DNA of 64,000 nt, taken from positions 1 through 64,000 of the forward strand of contig JALCDQ010000007.1 of assembly GCA_022641735.1 (NCBI GenBank). The letters run 5' to 3'. Below, piece by piece: positions 62,275-64,000 of the stretch. The position numbers were made by a program, and so were the translations under genes. The notes beneath the pieces are model-generated. The model searched no databases and had not been told where the DNA came from. It saw only the letters and a list, made by a program, of their open reading frames with translations. Source of the stretch: Prevotella sp. GTDB lineage: Bacteria; Bacteroidota; Bacteroidia; Bacteroidales; Bacteroidaceae. Numbering within the stretch: position 1 is the stretch's first letter; every line of letters starts with the position of its first letter.

Positions 62275-63480
62275 ATGAAAGTACTTGTTCTGAACTGTGG
62301 AAGTTCATCTATCAAATACAAGCTCTATGACATGAGCAACGAGAGCGTGCTCGCACAGGGTGGAGTAGAACGTATCGGCATCGATGACGCCTTTATTAAG
62401 GTGAAACTTGATAATGGAGAGAAGAAGAAAATAATGGCAGACCTGCCCACACATAAGGAAGGTGTGGCCCTCGTCTTCAAGGTTTTGCTTGACCCTGAAA
62501 TAGGAGCTATCAAGAGCCTTGATGAGATTGACGCGGTAGGACACCGCATCGTGCAGGGTGGCGACTTGTTTGAGAAGAGTTGCATCGTCACGCCAGAGGT
62601 GGAGAAAGGCATCGAGAGCCTGATTGATTTGGCACCTGTTCACAATGCCGGACACCTTCGTGGCATCCGTGCCGTTGACGCTTTGATGCCTGATGTACCG
62701 CAGGTTACCGTCTTCGATAATGCTTTCCATAGCACTATGCCTGCTTATGCTTATCTCTATGCAGTGCCTTACGAGTTCTATGAGAAGTATCATGTGCGCC
62801 GTTATGGTTTCCATGGAACCTCCCATCGCTATGTTTCTCAGCGCGTATGTGAGTTCTTGGGCGTTGATATCAAGACCCAGAAGATTATCACTTGCCATGT
62901 GGGTAATGGTGCATCAGTGGCTGCCGTGAAGTATGGCAAGGTCATTGACACCTCTATGGGATTGACTCCTCTTGCTGGATTGATGATGGGCAGCCGCTCT
63001 GGTGACATCGACCCGTCTGCCGTGACCTATATGATGGCCAAGACAGGAAAGACTCCTCAGGAGATGGCTGACTTCCTCAATAAAGAGAGTGGAGTGTTGG
63101 GCATCACCGGAATGAGCTCTGATATGCGTGATATTGAGAACGCTGACCTTGAAGGAAACGAGCGTGCACACTTGGCTTTGCAAATGTATAACTACCGTAT
63201 CAAGAAGTATATAGGTGCCTATGCAGCAGCTATGAATGGCGTGGATATCATCGTTTGGACAGCCGGAGTTGGTGAAAACCAGGAAGGTGTGCGTTGGGAT
63301 GCTTGCCAAGGATTGGATTATCTTGGTGTCAAGATGGACAAGGAGCGCAACCATGTACGTAGCAAAGAGCAGATTCTGTCGGCTGATGACTCTAAAGTGA
63401 AGGTCGTTATGATACCTACTGATGAGGAAATCGTCATTGCAAGAGATACTGTAGAACTGGTGAAAGGCTTGAGGAAATAA
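62275..63480 (+). CDS. ackA: Acetate kinase
   Basis: Makes ATP and acetate from acetyl phosphate. It starts MKVLVLNCGSSSIKYKLYDM, with RRYGFHGTSHRYVSQRV, the nucleotide-binding part HVGNGASVAAVKYGKVIDTS, MGLTPLAGLMMGSRSGDIDP and WTAGVGENQEGVRWDAC. 401 residues, the normal length. It forms an operon with pta and is followed by a good terminator at 63533. Confidence 0.97.
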   Translation: MKVLVLNCGSSSIKYKLYDMSNESVLAQGGVERIGIDDAFIKVKLDNGEKKKIMADLPTHKEGVALVFKVLLDPEIGAIKSLDEIDAVGHRIVQGGDLFEKSCIVTPEVEKGIESLIDLAPVHNAGHLRGIRAVDALMPDVPQVTVFDNAFHSTMPAYAYLYAVPYEFYEKYHVRRYGFHGTSHRYVSQRVCEFLGVDIKTQKIITCHVGNGASVAAVKYGKVIDTSMGLTPLAGLMMGSRSGDIDPSAVTYMMAKTGKTPQEMADFLNKESGVLGITGMSSDMRDIENADLEGNERAHLALQMYNYRIKKYIGAYAAAMNGVDIIVWTAGVGENQEGVRWDACQGLDYLGVKMDKERNHVRSKEQILSADDSKVKVVMIPTDEEIVIARDTVELVKGLRK

Positions 63481-63532
63481 GGCTTTTCCCTAGATTTCTC
63501 TCCCGTGGAGAGGATATAATAACAAAAGGAAA

Positions 63533-63566
63533 ATGGCTTCTCTCAATGAGGGAAGCCATCTTTATT
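63533..63566 (+). terminator. pta-ackA terminator
   Basis: Arms ATGGCTTCTCT (63533-63543) and AGGGAAGCCAT (63549-63559) pair with one G-T around a 5-nt loop, followed by CTTTATTT. Confidence 0.85.
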
Positions 63567-63570
63567 TATG

Positions 63571-63680
63571 CTTTTAATAATCAGCCATTTGGTGATTAAC
63601 GGCTCTTTGCAATACAAAGTGGGCCAGATTGAAAGACAAATTGGCCCACTTTGTTTAACAAACTGGCCCAGTTTGTCTGC
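63571..63680. repeat. 22-nt-period palindrome array G (5 units)
   Basis: Blocks of 22 nt start at 63571, 63593, 63615, 63637 and 63659. The last three hold CAAAGTGGGCCAGATTG, CAAATTGGCCCACTTTG and the perfect 17-nt palindrome CAAACTGGCCCAGTTTG. The first two carry TTAATAATCAGCCATTTGG and GATTAACGGCTCTTTGC cores. The array starts straight after the ackA terminator and reaches the stop of the convergent MFS gene, a sixth in-phase block (63681-63702) covering that stop. Confidence 0.82.
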
Positions 63681-63694
63681 CGATTAATCATCTT

Positions 63695-64000
63695 TTACTC
63701 AGCGTTCAACAATTCTTTCTTCTGTCTGCGGTATTGTCTTACGCCGTAAGTGAACACCACGCAGAAGCAGATGAATGGCAAAATATAGGATACATTGACA
63801 GCTGGATGACCGAGAATCATCTTTTGGTCGATAATCAAACCTTGCAGTGGAGGCATGATAGCACCACCTACGATGGCCATCACAAGGAATGCAGCTCCGA
63901 GACTTGCATCCTGATTATCCACGTTTTCAAGGGCTATTCCATAGATAGTAGGGAACATCAGCGACATAAAGATACTGATTCCAATGAGGCAATAGAGGCC
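63695..64000 (-). CDS. FucP-like MFS sugar permease, C-terminal part (cut by window edge)
   Basis: The frame remains open to the right edge, so only the last 101 residues are seen. GLYCLIGISIFMSLMFPTIY and GAAFLVMAIVGGAIMPPLQG are characteristic of L-fucose:proton symporter type MFS proteins. A last helix (ILPFICFCVVFTYGV) and the short basic tail RQYRRQKKELLNAE follow. It would import fucose or another hexose across the inner membrane. The specific sugar cannot be decided from the tail. Confidence 0.85.
   Translation of the reverse strand, partial: GLYCLIGISIFMSLMFPTIYGIALENVDNQDASLGAAFLVMAIVGGAIMPPLQGLIIDQKMILGHPAVNVSYILPFICFCVVFTYGVRQYRRQKKELLNAE

Noticed and set aside
593..63680. CRISPR interpretation of the regular arrays
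   Set aside because: The units are palindromes without an identical repeat and without unique spacers, the period (22) is far too short, and no cas genes are present.

Overview
The window is chromosomal DNA of a Bacteroidales bacterium, most likely Prevotella or a close relative. The evidence is a SusC/SusD pair, near absence of Shine-Dalgarno sequences, promoters of the TTTG-N19..21-TAnnTTTG type (the Bacteroidetes -33/-7 consensus), a dcw cluster lacking murF, and glycine/ornithine-lipid type acyltransferases. There is no sign of phage, plasmid, insertion sequence or CRISPR. Both ends are cut: a + strand gene tail at the left edge and a fucose-permease-like MFS gene at the right edge.

Layout. 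1.1-10.1 kb: a pectin-type utilisation cluster on the + strand (susC, susD, a surface lipoprotein, two tandem GH28 pectinases). 10.6-13.4 kb: gpmI-ung-DUF3109 operon. 13.4-15.3 kb: minus-strand AraC regulator and a GH78-like secreted protein without a catalytic domain. 15.4-19.8 kb: gyrB, rpsT, tRNA-Glu, recO, yqeY. 19.8-35.7 kb: the complete minus-strand division and wall cluster, transcribed mraZ-rsmH-ftsL-ftsI-murE-mraY-murD-ftsW-murG-murC-ftsQ-ftsA-ftsZ, with an MraZ operator in front of mraZ. 36.3-44.3 kb: two lipid acyltransferases, dgt, dut, then a TPR / DUF4292 / EnvC envelope operon. 44.5-53.5 kb: M20 deacylase, acyl-CoA ligase, prfB, a 47-residue membrane protein, CYTH, VanZ, two tandem SNF transporters, and a membrane-anchored helix-hairpin-helix protein. 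53.5-64 kb: tRNA-Pro, a secreted DUF4838 protein, murF, folP-cdaA, a DUF2156-GNAT fusion, pta-ackA, and the MFS fragment.

The most unusual thing I see is not a gene. Eight intergenic gaps contain tandem arrays of imperfect palindromes of 17-19 nt repeated with an exact 22-nt period (593-680, 10193-10368 and perhaps to 10478, 17737-17846, 28644-28731, 35945-36032, 44344-44497, 55986-56183, 63571-63680). The period is constant, but the palindrome sequence is partly locus-specific (GTAAA..TTTAC, TTACA..TGTAA, CAAACTGG..CCAGTTTG, AAAACAA..TTGTTTT). Three arrays lie between convergent genes, one lies inside the dcw operon between murD and mraY, and one lies upstream of susC. I know of no named element with these properties. 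Protein-binding arrays and RNA hairpin arrays are both open.

Other points: an 18/20 direct repeat placed in the susC promoter spacer and again 108 bp downstream in the leader; several near-leaderless genes (recO, folP, dgt, GH28, M20); a prfB without the programmed frameshift; an EnvC with a dead LytM site; and three convergent gene pairs with zero gap or an 89-bp overlap.
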